From: Microlunatus phosphovorus NM-1
Lineage (GTDB): Bacteria; Actinomycetota; Actinomycetes; Propionibacteriales; Propionibacteriaceae
DNA length: 64,000 bases
Reading direction: 5' to 3'
NCBI RefSeq assembly: GCF_000270245.1
Contig: NC_015635.1
Location: 744,001 to 808,000 of the forward strand
The stretch's first letter is position 1. Each line of letters begins with the position of its first letter. The notes below the pieces were generated by a model. It saw only the letters and a program-made list of their open reading frames with translations. It made no database searches and was not told the origin of the DNA. Below are positions 43,568-52,205 of this stretch, piece by piece. A program made the translations under genes and the position numbers.

Positions 43568-45043
43568 TCACGAGGGAAAGCCCTTCAGATACGCCCACTG
43601 CTGCTGGATGCCGGAGCGCCACTCGGCCAATCGGTCGTGCCGAGTCGCGTCGACGTCGACACCGTACGGGTCGGTCGTCGCCCACTGGTCTGCCTCGTCG
43701 GCCATGCCGGAGACGAGCACCTGCGCACCCCGTGAGACGACCTCGGGAAAGCGTGACACCACGAGCGGCATGCCCAGCAGATCGGCCTTGAGCTGCAACC
43801 AGAGCGGGTTCCTGCTGGCCGGCCCGATGACCTTGATCTGAGCGGGCTGAACGCCGAACAACTCCAGCACGTCGAGGAACTCCAGCGCCAGGCCGAGGAA
43901 ACAGCCGAGCACGATATCTGCCGCCGAGGTCTGCGAGCCGACGCCGGCGATGAGCCCACGAGCCGACGCATCCTTGGCCGGCGGGGGACTGCCCCGAAAC
44001 TGCGGCAGCACGAGCGGGACAGCGGCCAGGCCGAGTCGGTCGCCCACGTACTGTCGGTGCAGTTCCGCCAGGCAGCCGGTCAGCTGCTGCACATCGAGGC
44101 CCAGCAGATTCTGCAGCGTCGCGAAGGCGGAGCCCCCGGTGGGGATGGAGGCAAAGAGCGTGTAGTCGGAGCCCGCGCAGGCCAGGCCATTGGCCAGCTT
44201 CGCCCGCTCGGCCTGGGGGCCGAGGCTCGGGGTCTCCTGCAGGAACAGCAGACCCTCGGTGGTGCCAGTGGAGTTCAGCAGCTCGCCTGGGTGCAGGCCG
44301 GCGCCGATCGCGCCGACCATATGGTCGTGACCGGCGACGTGGACCCTGACGCCCGCGTCGATCCCGACCTCACGGGCGAACCGGGCGGTGACCAGGACGC
44401 CTTCACCGGCCGGACGCAGGGCCGGGAACGCGTTGACGTCCAGCCCGAGCAAGGCGCAGATCTCGTCCGACCAGGTCCGGCTGGACAAGTCCAAGGCCAT
44501 GGTCCGGCTGGCCAGTGACGGCTCGGACCAGCGTTCCCCGGTCAGCACGGCAGCCAGATATTCGGCGATGTTCAGCCATTGGGGACCGCCGACGGCGTCT
44601 CCCGGGCGCTCGCCGTCGGGCAGCCGGTCGATGGCCCAGGCCGTCTTGGACAGCCCATAGTTGCCGCTCACCGGGAGGCCGGTCACCCGATAGATCAGAC
44701 TGCGCTGTTCGGGTGTCAACCGAGTGAGGTAGCCAGCACCGCGTTGGTCATGCCAGAGGATCATCGGCGAAGCCAGGGATACGTCGGACCGGACGAGCCC
44801 GCCGGACTCACCGACGCCGGTGAGGGCGATCCGTTGGACGAGGTCCCGTTGGACGGACGGCAGCTCTCGGATGAATCTTCTGACGGCGCCGAGCAAGGCG
44901 GGGATGTCGTAGATCTCCCCGGCACCATCGGTGGTCGTCGGTGTCGGGTGTTGTACGGCGGTGAGCAGTTGAGCCTCGGCATCGAAGAGGCACAGCTTGA
45001 TGCCGGTCGTGCCGACATCGACCGTGATCGTGGGGATCCCCAT
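43568..45043 (-). CDS. FGGY-family carbohydrate kinase 3
   Basis: A 491-residue FGGY kinase: PTITVDVGTTGIKLCLFD at the start, ILWHDQRGAGYL, catalytic VHVAGHDHMVGAIGAG near residue 245, LLNSTGTTEGLLF and VIGPASRNPLWLQLKADLLG for the ATP site. The GHDH motif resembles kinase 1 more than kinase 2, suggesting duplication followed by divergence. The substrate could be a ketose produced by the dehydrogenase, such as a tagatose- or erythrulose-like sugar; this is not decided by sequence. It follows the aldolase by 65 bp. Start ATG 45043. Confidence 0.88.
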   Translation of the reverse strand: MGIPTITVDVGTTGIKLCLFDAEAQLLTAVQHPTPTTTDGAGEIYDIPALLGAVRRFIRELPSVQRDLVQRIALTGVGESGGLVRSDVSLASPMILWHDQRGAGYLTRLTPEQRSLIYRVTGLPVSGNYGLSKTAWAIDRLPDGERPGDAVGGPQWLNIAEYLAAVLTGERWSEPSLASRTMALDLSSRTWSDEICALLGLDVNAFPALRPAGEGVLVTARFAREVGIDAGVRVHVAGHDHMVGAIGAGLHPGELLNSTGTTEGLLFLQETPSLGPQAERAKLANGLACAGSDYTLFASIPTGGSAFATLQNLLGLDVQQLTGCLAELHRQYVGDRLGLAAVPLVLPQFRGSPPPAKDASARGLIAGVGSQTSAADIVLGCFLGLALEFLDVLELFGVQPAQIKVIGPASRNPLWLQLKADLLGMPLVVSRFPEVVSRGAQVLVSGMADEADQWATTDPYGVDVDATRHDRLAEWRSGIQQQWAYLKGFPS

Positions 45044-45108
45044 TCGGGCAGCCCTCCTCCGTTGGTTCCTGCTCAGCCTTCTCAGTCCGCTCAGTCTGGT
45101 CGAACCGC

Positions 45109-45948
45109 TCAGCCGGTGCTCGGGTTGAACATGCGGATGCGGCGTTCCACGACATCGGCAATGGCGCTCACCGCGTTCTTGGACACGCGGATCAGCGAGA
45201 CCTCATCCGGATTTGCGATGTAGGCCTCGCCGAATGTACGGATCATGGCGTTGCGCAGGTCGCTGGCGACATTGACCTTGACCACCCCGAACTCGTGCAG
45301 CCGGGCGAACTGCTCCTCAGGCAGGCCGGAGCCGCCGTGGATGACCAACGGCACCGGGGAGGCCGCCTGGATCTCGCCCAGCAGCTCGAAGTCGATCCGG
45401 GCGTCCGGCGCATAGCCGTGCACGTTGCCGACCGATACGGCGAGCATGTCGCAACCGACCGCATCGACGAACTCGCTCACTTGCGCCGGGTCGGTGGAGT
45501 CGGCGTGATCCGGCCCAACCTCGTCCTCCTTGCCGCCGATGCTGCCGAGTTCAGCTTCCAAGGCGATGTCCGGCCCACACATCACCCGCGCTCGGGCTGA
45601 GGTCTCGACATTCTCGGTGTACGGATGCTCGGACGCGTCGATCATGATCGAGGTGAACCTCGCGGCCAAGGCGTCCTCGACCGCTTGGAGTGTCTTGCCG
45701 TGGTCGAGATGCAATGCCACCGGCACGTCGCAGCTGGCCAGGCGTCTGGAGACCATGTCGTGGATGTACTCGAAGCCGGACAGCACGGCATTGGTCGGCG
45801 CGCACTGGATGAAGGTCGGGACGCCAACCCGTTCGATGGCGCGGACGATGCCCATCGTGGTCTCGATGTTGGTGGTGTTGAACGCGCCGGCAACCAGGTG
45901 CCGGAAGGTGCATTCGGCGATGACCTCGTGTCCACTGACCAAAGGCAT
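45109..45948 (-). CDS. Class II fructose/tagatose-bisphosphate aldolase family protein
   Basis: This 279-residue zinc aldolase splits ketose bisphosphates into triose phosphates. Zinc ligands are His83 in ALHLDHGKT, then GNVHGYAP and VIHGGSGLP; the phosphate loop is KVNVASDLR. FNTTNIET matches the class II N-terminal motif. The family is shared by fructose-1,6- and tagatose-1,6-bisphosphate aldolases (GatY/KbaY) and by related sugar-catabolic aldolases. ATG at 45946-45948 has AGGAA seven bases upstream; an upstream in-frame ATG lacks family support. It is the first gene of the minus-strand kinase operon. Confidence 0.92.
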   Translation of the reverse strand: MPLVSGHEVIAECTFRHLVAGAFNTTNIETTMGIVRAIERVGVPTFIQCAPTNAVLSGFEYIHDMVSRRLASCDVPVALHLDHGKTLQAVEDALAARFTSIMIDASEHPYTENVETSARARVMCGPDIALEAELGSIGGKEDEVGPDHADSTDPAQVSEFVDAVGCDMLAVSVGNVHGYAPDARIDFELLGEIQAASPVPLVIHGGSGLPEEQFARLHEFGVVKVNVASDLRNAMIRTFGEAYIANPDEVSLIRVSKNAVSAIADVVERRIRMFNPSTG

Positions 45949-46045
45949 GATCGGGTTCCTCTCGGTACGGACTGTCAGTGCTGCCCGGTTGGGATTGACA
46001 GGCGTCGACGGCACTCAACATACTTCTCTTGTCCATCCAGTATGG

Positions 46046-46059
46046 CTTGTATGTACAGT
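46046..46059. promoter_or_regulatory. Operator-like dyad in the divergent aldolase/importer promoter
   Basis: CTTGTATGTACAGT has near-perfect CTTGTA/TACAG symmetry, typical of GntR binding sites. It lies in the 155-bp gap between the kinase operon and the binding protein gene. Confidence 0.4.
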
Positions 46060-46103
46060 ACGGGTGGAATCAGGATGCCTCCAGGCCCGAAGAAGGGGTA
46101 CGA

Positions 46104-47495
46104 ATGAACCACTTGTCGATTCCACGACGCCGGCTCCTACGGCTGACCGCGACTGCCGCTGCGGTCGCCGTGGCCGCGGTGCCGCTGGCCGCGTGCACCA
46201 CCGACGGGAGCGCACCGTCCGGTAGCGGTGGCGGCGACGTCACGATCAACGTGGCGCTGGCCGCCAACCCGCAGATGAAGACCGCCGAGTCACTGATCAG
46301 TGATTTCGAGGCCAAGAACCCTGGGATCAAGGTCAAGTTCACCACCTTGCCTGAGAACGATCTGCGGCCCGCGGTCACCAAGGATGTGGCCACCAACTCG
46401 GGTCAGTTCGACGTCGCCATGATCGGTTCCTACGAGGTGCCGATCTGGGCGCAGAAGCAGTGGTTGGTGCCGCTCGACGACTACGTGGCCAAAGACACCG
46501 CGTGGGACCAGGCCGATCTGCTCCAGCCGATCCGCGACATCGTCTCCTCCGACGGCAAGCTCTACGGGGCGCCGTTCTACGGCTCGTCGTCGTTCCTGTT
46601 CTATCGCAAGGATCTGGCGAAGAAGGCCGGCGTCACGATCTCGGAGACTCCGACCTGGGACGAGATCGCGGCCGCCGCGGCCAAGATGGAGGACAAGGAC
46701 AAGGACATCTCCGGCATCTGCCTGCGTGGCCTGCCCGGCTGGGGACAGAACCTGGCCGCGATCACCACCGTGATCAACACCTTCGGCGGGCGCTGGTTCG
46801 ACATGGACTGGAACCCGCAGCTGACCGACCCGAAGACCAAGCACGCAGTCCAGTTCTACGTGGACCTGCTCCGCAAGAACGGTCAGCCCGATGCCGCCAA
46901 GGACGGCTGGGAGGGCTGCCTGCAGCGGATGAGTCAGGGCAAGTCGGCGATGTGGTACGACGACACCGTCTTCGCCGGCTCGGTGCTGGACCAGGCCAAG
47001 CCGGAGGTGGCCGAGAACATCGGTTTCGCGATGGCGCCGACCGGGCCGGCGAACCTGCCGTCGGGCTGGCTGTGGTCGTGGGGTCTGGGCATCACCAAGA
47101 GCTCGAAGAACCCCGACGCCGCTTGGAAGTTCATCTCCTGGGTGACCAGCAAGGAGTACATCAAGCTCGCCGGTGAGAAGGCCGGTTGGGACTCCATCCC
47201 GCCGGGCTCGCGGCAGTCGACGTACGAGATCCCTGAGTACAAGAAGGCCGCGGAGGCGTACGCCGATCTGACCCTGCAGTCGATCTCCAAGGCCAATCCG
47301 AAGCAGCCGACGGTCGACCAGGTCCCGTACACCGGTGTGCAGTACGTGCAGATCCCGGAGTTCGTCGACATCGGTGACTACGTGTCGCAGCAGATCGCTG
47401 GTGCGATCAGCGGGACGCAGTCGGTGGATGCCGCGCTGGACAAGAGCCAGGAGTACACCACGCAGGTGATGAAGGACGCCGGCTACCTCAAGTAG
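46104..47495 (+). CDS. Sugar/polyol ABC importer, substrate-binding lipoprotein
   Basis: The 463-residue protein starts with a signal peptide: RRRLLRL (twin-Arg-like), a hydrophobic core, and lipobox LAAC with acceptor Cys31. The body is an extracellular-solute-binding family 1 protein: VKFTTLPENDLRPAVTKDVA, YGAPFYGSSSFLFYRKDLAKKAG, TPTWDEIAAAAAKM. The ending with IPEFVDIGDYVSQQIAGAISG resembles mannitol/sorbitol-binding proteins (MtlE/SmoE group). Anchored outside the membrane, it hands the polyol to the permeases. ATG 46104 has GAAGGGG upstream. It is the first gene of the plus-strand importer unit. Confidence 0.93.
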   Translation: MNHLSIPRRRLLRLTATAAAVAVAAVPLAACTTDGSAPSGSGGGDVTINVALAANPQMKTAESLISDFEAKNPGIKVKFTTLPENDLRPAVTKDVATNSGQFDVAMIGSYEVPIWAQKQWLVPLDDYVAKDTAWDQADLLQPIRDIVSSDGKLYGAPFYGSSSFLFYRKDLAKKAGVTISETPTWDEIAAAAAKMEDKDKDISGICLRGLPGWGQNLAAITTVINTFGGRWFDMDWNPQLTDPKTKHAVQFYVDLLRKNGQPDAAKDGWEGCLQRMSQGKSAMWYDDTVFAGSVLDQAKPEVAENIGFAMAPTGPANLPSGWLWSWGLGITKSSKNPDAAWKFISWVTSKEYIKLAGEKAGWDSIPPGSRQSTYEIPEYKKAAEAYADLTLQSISKANPKQPTVDQVPYTGVQYVQIPEFVDIGDYVSQQIAGAISGTQSVDAALDKSQEYTTQVMKDAGYLK

Positions 47496-47610
47496 CCAGC
47501 CTGCACCACAGGTGCCGGGCGGGAACTCGCTGCCGCGATCCGCGGTTCCTGCCCGGCGCACCCGTTGGCTTTCCGCAACTCCTGCGGATTCTCATCCTTG
47601 GATTGGATCG

Positions 47611-48552
47611 ATGATGTCCACTCTCACCAAAGCCCGGCCAGAACCGGCCGAACAGGCGCCGAGCGGTGATCTGAGCAGAGCGGATCGATGGCGGCTCCGC
47701 GGACCGCTGCTGCCGGCCCTGGTCTTCACCCTGGTGCTGACCCAGATCCCGTTCGTACTGACGATCTTCTACAGCTTCCGCCGCTGGAACCTGCTGGCGG
47801 GCGGTGAGCAGGGGTTCAACTGGGGCCGCAACTACGTCGATGTGTTCACCGACCCCATCTTCTGGAAGTCGATCCTCAACACGCTGCTGATCACCGGGGT
47901 GTCCACGATCGCCTGCATCGTGTTCGGCCTGCTGGTCGCCATGGCTCTGAATCACAGCTTCCCGGGACGTGGCTTCGCCCGGACACTCGCGATCACTCCG
48001 TTCTTCGCGATGCCGGTCGCCGTCACTCTGTTTTGGCGTTCGGCGATGTTCGACCCCACCTTCGGGTTCTTCGGCTTCGTCTCCCGCACTCTGGGACTGC
48101 CGTCGGTCTCGTGGCTGAGTGACTATCCGCTGGTGGCGCTGATCATCCTGCTTACCTGGCGGTTCTGCCCCTTCGCCTTGTTGATCATGCTGGCCGGGCT
48201 ACAGGGAGCGCCGCAGGACCAGCTGGAGGCGGCCCAGGTCGACGGGGCCGGCTGGCTCAGTCGATTCCGCTACATCGTGCTGCCGCACCTGCGCCCATTC
48301 ATCGAGCTGGCCTCGCTGCTGCTGGCGATGAACCTGATCCAGACCTTCGGCGAGATCGCTCTGCTGACAGCGGGCGGTCCGGCGTATGCGACCACCAACA
48401 TCACCTTCTACATCTATCTGAAGGCGTTCAACGCGTTCGACTTCGGCTTCGCCTCCGCCCTGGGCGTGGTGTCGCTGGTGTTGACGATCGCGCTGGTCTC
48501 CCCGGCGCTGCGCCTGCTGTCCGGAATCTTCCAGGCGGAGGGACGCCGATGA
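47611..48552 (+). CDS. Sugar/polyol ABC importer permease 1 (MalF-type)
   Basis: The 313-residue protein has six membrane helices. The EAA loop EAAQVDGAGWLSRFRYIVLPHL near residue 205 contacts the ATPase. TAGGPAYATTNITFYIY lies near the end, as in mannitol/sorbitol-type permeases. It probably starts at ATG 47611 (ATG 47614 is next to it); the SD is weak. Its stop overlaps the start of permease 2 as ATGA (48549-48552). The complex lacks its own ATPase here, so a shared MsmX/UgpC-like ATPase elsewhere must drive it. Confidence 0.93.
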   Translation: MMSTLTKARPEPAEQAPSGDLSRADRWRLRGPLLPALVFTLVLTQIPFVLTIFYSFRRWNLLAGGEQGFNWGRNYVDVFTDPIFWKSILNTLLITGVSTIACIVFGLLVAMALNHSFPGRGFARTLAITPFFAMPVAVTLFWRSAMFDPTFGFFGFVSRTLGLPSVSWLSDYPLVALIILLTWRFCPFALLIMLAGLQGAPQDQLEAAQVDGAGWLSRFRYIVLPHLRPFIELASLLLAMNLIQTFGEIALLTAGGPAYATTNITFYIYLKAFNAFDFGFASALGVVSLVLTIALVSPALRLLSGIFQAEGRR

Positions 48553-49364
48553 CTACCAAGCAGCTCAAGAGCATTGGCATCGCCGTCGGTGGTTGGGCCG
48601 GCAGCTTGGTGCTCTTCTTCCCGATCGCCTACATGGTCTTGAAGAGCTTCCAGACCGAGATCGATGCGGCCACACCCAGTCCGAAGCTGATCTTCACGCC
48701 GACGCTGGCCAACTATGCAGAGGCCATCAGTGCCGGGGTCGGCCCGTACGCGGTCAACTCGATCGTGGTGGTCGTCCTTTCCACCCTGATCGTCCTGGTG
48801 TTGGCCGTGCCGGCCGCGTACGCGTTGTCCATCCGGCAGATCGACAAGGCGCAGGATGCGTTGTTCTTCTTCATCTCCACCAAGATGATGCCGATCGCCG
48901 CCGGCATCATCCCGGTCTATGTCGTTGCGTCAGCGCTCGGGCTGCTGAACACGCTCACGGTGCTGGTCATCATGCACATCGGCATGAACCTGCCGTTGGC
49001 GATCTGGATGATCCGCTCCTTCATGCAGGAGATCCCCTTCGAGGTGCTGGAAGCAGCCTCGGTCGACGGTGCCTCCGGCCGGCGGGTGATGTTCTCGATC
49101 ATCCTGCCGCTGGTCCGGCCGGGTCTGGCCTCCACGGCGCTGTTGTGTGCGGTCTTCTCCTGGAACGAGTACTTCTACGCGGTGAACCTGACCACCTCGA
49201 AGTCCACCCTCCCGCTGTTCCTGCAGAAGTTCCTCAGTTTCGGCGAGCTCTACACCGCGCATGTGGCTGCGGTCGCCACCTTGGTCAGTCTTCCGGTGAT
49301 CATCGCCGGCTGGCTGGCGCAGAAGTCCCTGGTGCGTGGCCTGCTCTTCGGCGCGGTCAAATAG
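48549..49364 (+). CDS. Sugar/polyol ABC importer permease 2 (MalG-type)
   Basis: The 271-residue protein has six hydrophobic helices. The EAA loop is LEAASVDGASGRRVMFSIILPLVRPG near residue 180. SWNEYFYAVNLTTSKSTLPLFLQKF is typical of MalG-type subunits for polyols. The start ATG 48549 is coupled to permease 1. It ends the importer operon and is followed by a 336-bp gap filled with dispersed repeats. Confidence 0.93.
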   Translation: MTTKQLKSIGIAVGGWAGSLVLFFPIAYMVLKSFQTEIDAATPSPKLIFTPTLANYAEAISAGVGPYAVNSIVVVVLSTLIVLVLAVPAAYALSIRQIDKAQDALFFFISTKMMPIAAGIIPVYVVASALGLLNTLTVLVIMHIGMNLPLAIWMIRSFMQEIPFEVLEAASVDGASGRRVMFSIILPLVRPGLASTALLCAVFSWNEYFYAVNLTTSKSTLPLFLQKFLSFGELYTAHVAAVATLVSLPVIIAGWLAQKSLVRGLLFGAVK

Positions 49365-49394
49365 GCCCGGCCAGGTCAGTATGACAGGCATGAG

Positions 49395-49420
49395 ATCGAG
49401 TGGCGACCTCTGGTTGCTTC
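49395..49420 (+). repeat. Intergenic repeat family B, solo copy
   Basis: The 26-base element starting ATCGAGTGGCGACCTCTGG and ending TGCTTC matches the core of the array at 24348-24517. Confidence 0.72.
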
Positions 49421-49463
49421 GAACCGGGCCGTGCGCAGCGGTTGGCTTCCACGGCCACGTCTG

Positions 49464-49595
49464 GCGCCCGCGGGCCAAAGACGATCGGCGGTGAGGCGTG
49501 CCTGCCGTACGGTTCGCGCCCGTGGGCCACAAACGACCGCAGATGAGACGGGATGGCTCGTAGGTCTGGCGCGCGTCTCTGTCAGCAGACTGGTG
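49464..49595. repeat. Intergenic repeat family C, copy 1 (52-bp period) with family B tail
   Basis: GCGCCCGCGGGCCAAAGACGA at 49464 recurs as GCGCCCGTGGGCCACAAACGA at 49516 and as a truncated start at 49568, all 52 bp apart. TCTGTCAGCAGACTGGTG at 49578-49595 is the exact reverse complement of 24561-24578. The same family C core recurs four times at 59359-59545. I see no gene in 49365-49700. Confidence 0.78.
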
Positions 49596-49700
49596 TCTCT
49601 CCCGAGGAAGGACATGCGTCAGGCCCTTCATTGTCAGCGGACCCACCACAATTTGACGCAAGCCCGTCCTCGCGTCGGCCAAGTCCCGGTTTGACGCCCT

Positions 49701-50378
49701 TCATCGCGCGGCGATGGATCGCCAGAGGGTGGCGGCGGCCAAGGTCGCCCAGTCATCGGGGAGTCCGCCACGGACGGCATCGCCCATCACCGCGCCACCG
49801 AAGATGAACTCGATCACCTGCTGATAGTCCACGTCCTCCCGCAGGGTGCCCTCTGACACGCCGCGGCGGAAGAAGTCGTGCAGGGCGCCGATCCTGGGCC
49901 GGATCAGTCGGTCTCGCCAAGTGCTGAGGAAGGTCTCGTCGCTGGCCAGCAGCCGGCCGACCGAGGCGTAGCCGACCTCCCTGGCGACGGTGTCGCGGAT
50001 GGTGCTGACCAGCGTCGTGAAACTCTCCTCGGTCACCACCTCGGGGATCGGCATTCTGGGTTTGGGAAACTGTTCGGCGATTCTGACCATCAGGTCGTAG
50101 CGATCGGTGTAGCGGCGGTAGAGCGTGGTCTTGGCCACCCCGGACAGCGCGCTGACGGCTTCCATGGTGACCGCGTCCGGGCCGGAGGTGCGCATGATCT
50201 GGCGTACGGCAGCCGCGATCTTCTCGTCGGTACGCTGCCGCGCCTCACCTCGGCGGACGCCGCTGCTCGGTTGCTCTTGAGCCGGTTGCTCTTGAGCCGG
50301 TTGCTCTTGAGCCGGTTGCTCTTGAGCCGGTTGCCCTCGAGTTGGTTGCCCCTGGGTCGGTTGACGTTGAGTTGTCAC
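49701..50378 (-). CDS. TetR-family regulator with PAQEQ-repeat N terminus
   Basis: The 225-residue regulator has an unusual head: residues about 14-37 repeat the five-residue unit PAQEQ. Then comes the TetR helix-turn-helix, KIAAAVRQIMRTSGPDAVTMEAVSALSGVAKTTLYRRYTDRYDLM, and a C-terminal ligand domain. GTG 50378 has GGAGG upstream. It is divergent from a two-adaptor MFS efflux operon and likely represses it. The repeat comes from a 15-bp minisatellite and changes of copy number would keep the frame. Confidence 0.9.
   Translation of the reverse strand: MTTQRQPTQGQPTRGQPAQEQPAQEQPAQEQPAQEQPSSGVRRGEARQRTDEKIAAAVRQIMRTSGPDAVTMEAVSALSGVAKTTLYRRYTDRYDLMVRIAEQFPKPRMPIPEVVTEESFTTLVSTIRDTVAREVGYASVGRLLASDETFLSTWRDRLIRPRIGALHDFFRRGVSEGTLREDVDYQQVIEFIFGGAVMGDAVRGGLPDDWATLAAATLWRSIAAR
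50269..50373. repeat. 15-bp coding minisatellite in the tetR gene
   Basis: GGTTGCTCTTGAGCC is repeated exactly four times (50269-50328) and then in three degenerate copies up to 50373. Every unit is a multiple of three, so the frame of the regulator is preserved. Confidence 0.9.
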
Positions 50379-50536
50379 GATCCTCCGTTTCCGATCCCGA
50401 CAGGATAGGACTACGATCTCGTACCGCTACGGTGACCGTAGCGTTATGGGTGAGAGCTGAGGCTTCGCCGACCCGCCGGTGGTGGGCGGCGTCCGCGTTC
50501 GGACTCTTGCTCCGGTGTTGGTCGTGAGGAGTTCCG

Positions 50537-52171
50537 ATGTCTGTTCGTCGTGGTCAGCTGCGCCGAGTTGGTGCTGTGGCCGGGTCGGTCGCGCTGCTCG
50601 TGGGATTGGCGTCCTGCTCGGCCGATGGTCACACGGCGGCTGCCGCCAAGACGGCCACTGTCACCCGGGGCGATGTCACCGCCGGGGTGTCGGCGAACGG
50701 CTCCTTCGCCGCCGTCACGAGTGAGAATCTCGGGTTCGCAGCGGGCGGCAAGCTGACCTCGGTCAAGGTCAAGGTCGGCGATCATGTCGAGGCGGGCCAG
50801 GTGCTGGCCAAAATCGACTCCCGCGTCGCACGGCGCGCGCTCGAGCAGGCCGAGGCCAACCTGGCGGCGCAGCAGGCCGGTCTGGGTCGGATCAGCGACG
50901 CGACGACGGTCTCCGGGGCGCAGAGCAGCGTCGACCAGGCCCGCAATGTCGTCAGTGCGACCAAGGGGCAAGCCGCGGCGGGGGCCGAGGCCGACCAGCG
51001 GGCCATCGATCGGACCAAGGTTCAACTGAACACCGATGAGGACGCACTCAGCTCTGCGCGGGGTGCCTTGTCGGATCTGGAGTCGCAGTGCAGCCAGGCT
51101 GCTTCGGCTGCGTCCGCTGCCAAAGCCAACGCCAAACTGCTGCAGACGGCGATGCAACAACTGCAGTCCAGTGACCCTGAGGTGGTTGCTCAGGCCCAGC
51201 AGACGCTGCAGCAGTTGAACAGCCAGCTTGCGGCGCCGACGAACACCAGCAATGCGACTGCCTGCGCGTCAGTGCCGACCGCGAAGGCCGCGGTGACGGC
51301 GGCCAAACAGAAGGTCGTCGCCGACAAGACCGCCTTGGTTGCCGCCCAGCAGAAGAAGAAGGTCGATGCCGCATCCGGCAAGCTGGCGGTCGAGAACGCG
51401 CAACAAGCGGTGGTAGCTGCGCAGAACGGGCTGAACGCCAGCGCTGCCGACCGGCCGCACAGCCTGGACCAGCAGCAAGCGTTGGTAGATGCCGCGCAGG
51501 CCGCGGTCGACACCGCGCAGAAGACGGTCGACGACACCGAACTGGTGGCGCCGGCCGATGGCACGATCACGGTGATCAACGGCAGAAGGGGCGAGTACGT
51601 CGCCCCCAGCACCGGGACCACGGCCCTGGCCCCGGGTTCGGAGGCCGCCATCCCCGGCTCGAGTACGGCGGTCAGCGCGACCGGCGCCAGCCGTCCGGGC
51701 GGCACGCAATTCATGGTCTTGTCCGACATCGACAAGGTGCAGCTCGTCCTGCCGTTCGAGCAGTCCGACGCGGCACGGCTCAAGCCGGGCCAGTCAGTCT
51801 CCGTGCAGCCTGACGCGCTGCCGGGGGTCGAGCTGGCCGGGACGGTGATCTCGGTGTCGCCCTCCAGCACGGTGACTGCGGGCGCGATCAGCTACCTGGC
51901 CACGATCGGCATGGATGAGTCCAACAGCAAACTCAAGGACGGTCAGACGGCTCGAGCCACCGTGATCACCCGGAAGCGCTCCGAGGTGCTCACTGTGCCG
52001 AACCAGGCTGTGCACCAGCAGGGTGGCTCAAGTGCGGTGGTGCTGCTGAACAGCGACGGCAGTCAGCAGACGGTGCTGTTCCAGGCCGGCGCCGTCGGTG
52101 CCGAGACCACCGAGGTGAAGTCGGGACTGACCGAGGGCCAGCACGTCGTGTTGCCGGATGGGGCCAACTGA
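50537..52171 (+). CDS. Efflux adaptor lipoprotein (MacA/HlyD-like, long coiled coil)
   Basis: The 544-residue protein has a lipoprotein signal with LASC (Cys27). A biotinyl-lipoyl-like domain begins VTRGDVTAGVSANGSFAAV and resumes ELVAPADGTITVINGRRGEYV. Between them lies a long Ala/Gln-rich helical hairpin (about residues 100-325) with two Cys (QCSQ, ACAS). A beta-barrel domain and a tail (VPNQAVHQQG) follow. Such adaptors usually link an inner-membrane pump to an outer partner. In a monoderm, it likely spans the wall. SD GAGGAG precedes ATG 50537. First gene of the efflux operon. Confidence 0.9.
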   Translation: MSVRRGQLRRVGAVAGSVALLVGLASCSADGHTAAAAKTATVTRGDVTAGVSANGSFAAVTSENLGFAAGGKLTSVKVKVGDHVEAGQVLAKIDSRVARRALEQAEANLAAQQAGLGRISDATTVSGAQSSVDQARNVVSATKGQAAAGAEADQRAIDRTKVQLNTDEDALSSARGALSDLESQCSQAASAASAAKANAKLLQTAMQQLQSSDPEVVAQAQQTLQQLNSQLAAPTNTSNATACASVPTAKAAVTAAKQKVVADKTALVAAQQKKKVDAASGKLAVENAQQAVVAAQNGLNASAADRPHSLDQQQALVDAAQAAVDTAQKTVDDTELVAPADGTITVINGRRGEYVAPSTGTTALAPGSEAAIPGSSTAVSATGASRPGGTQFMVLSDIDKVQLVLPFEQSDAARLKPGQSVSVQPDALPGVELAGTVISVSPSSTVTAGAISYLATIGMDESNSKLKDGQTARATVITRKRSEVLTVPNQAVHQQGGSSAVVLLNSDGSQQTVLFQAGAVGAETTEVKSGLTEGQHVVLPDGAN

Positions 52172-52205
52172 GCGCGCCGGCGTACGGCGACGAAGGAGCA
52201 TGAGC

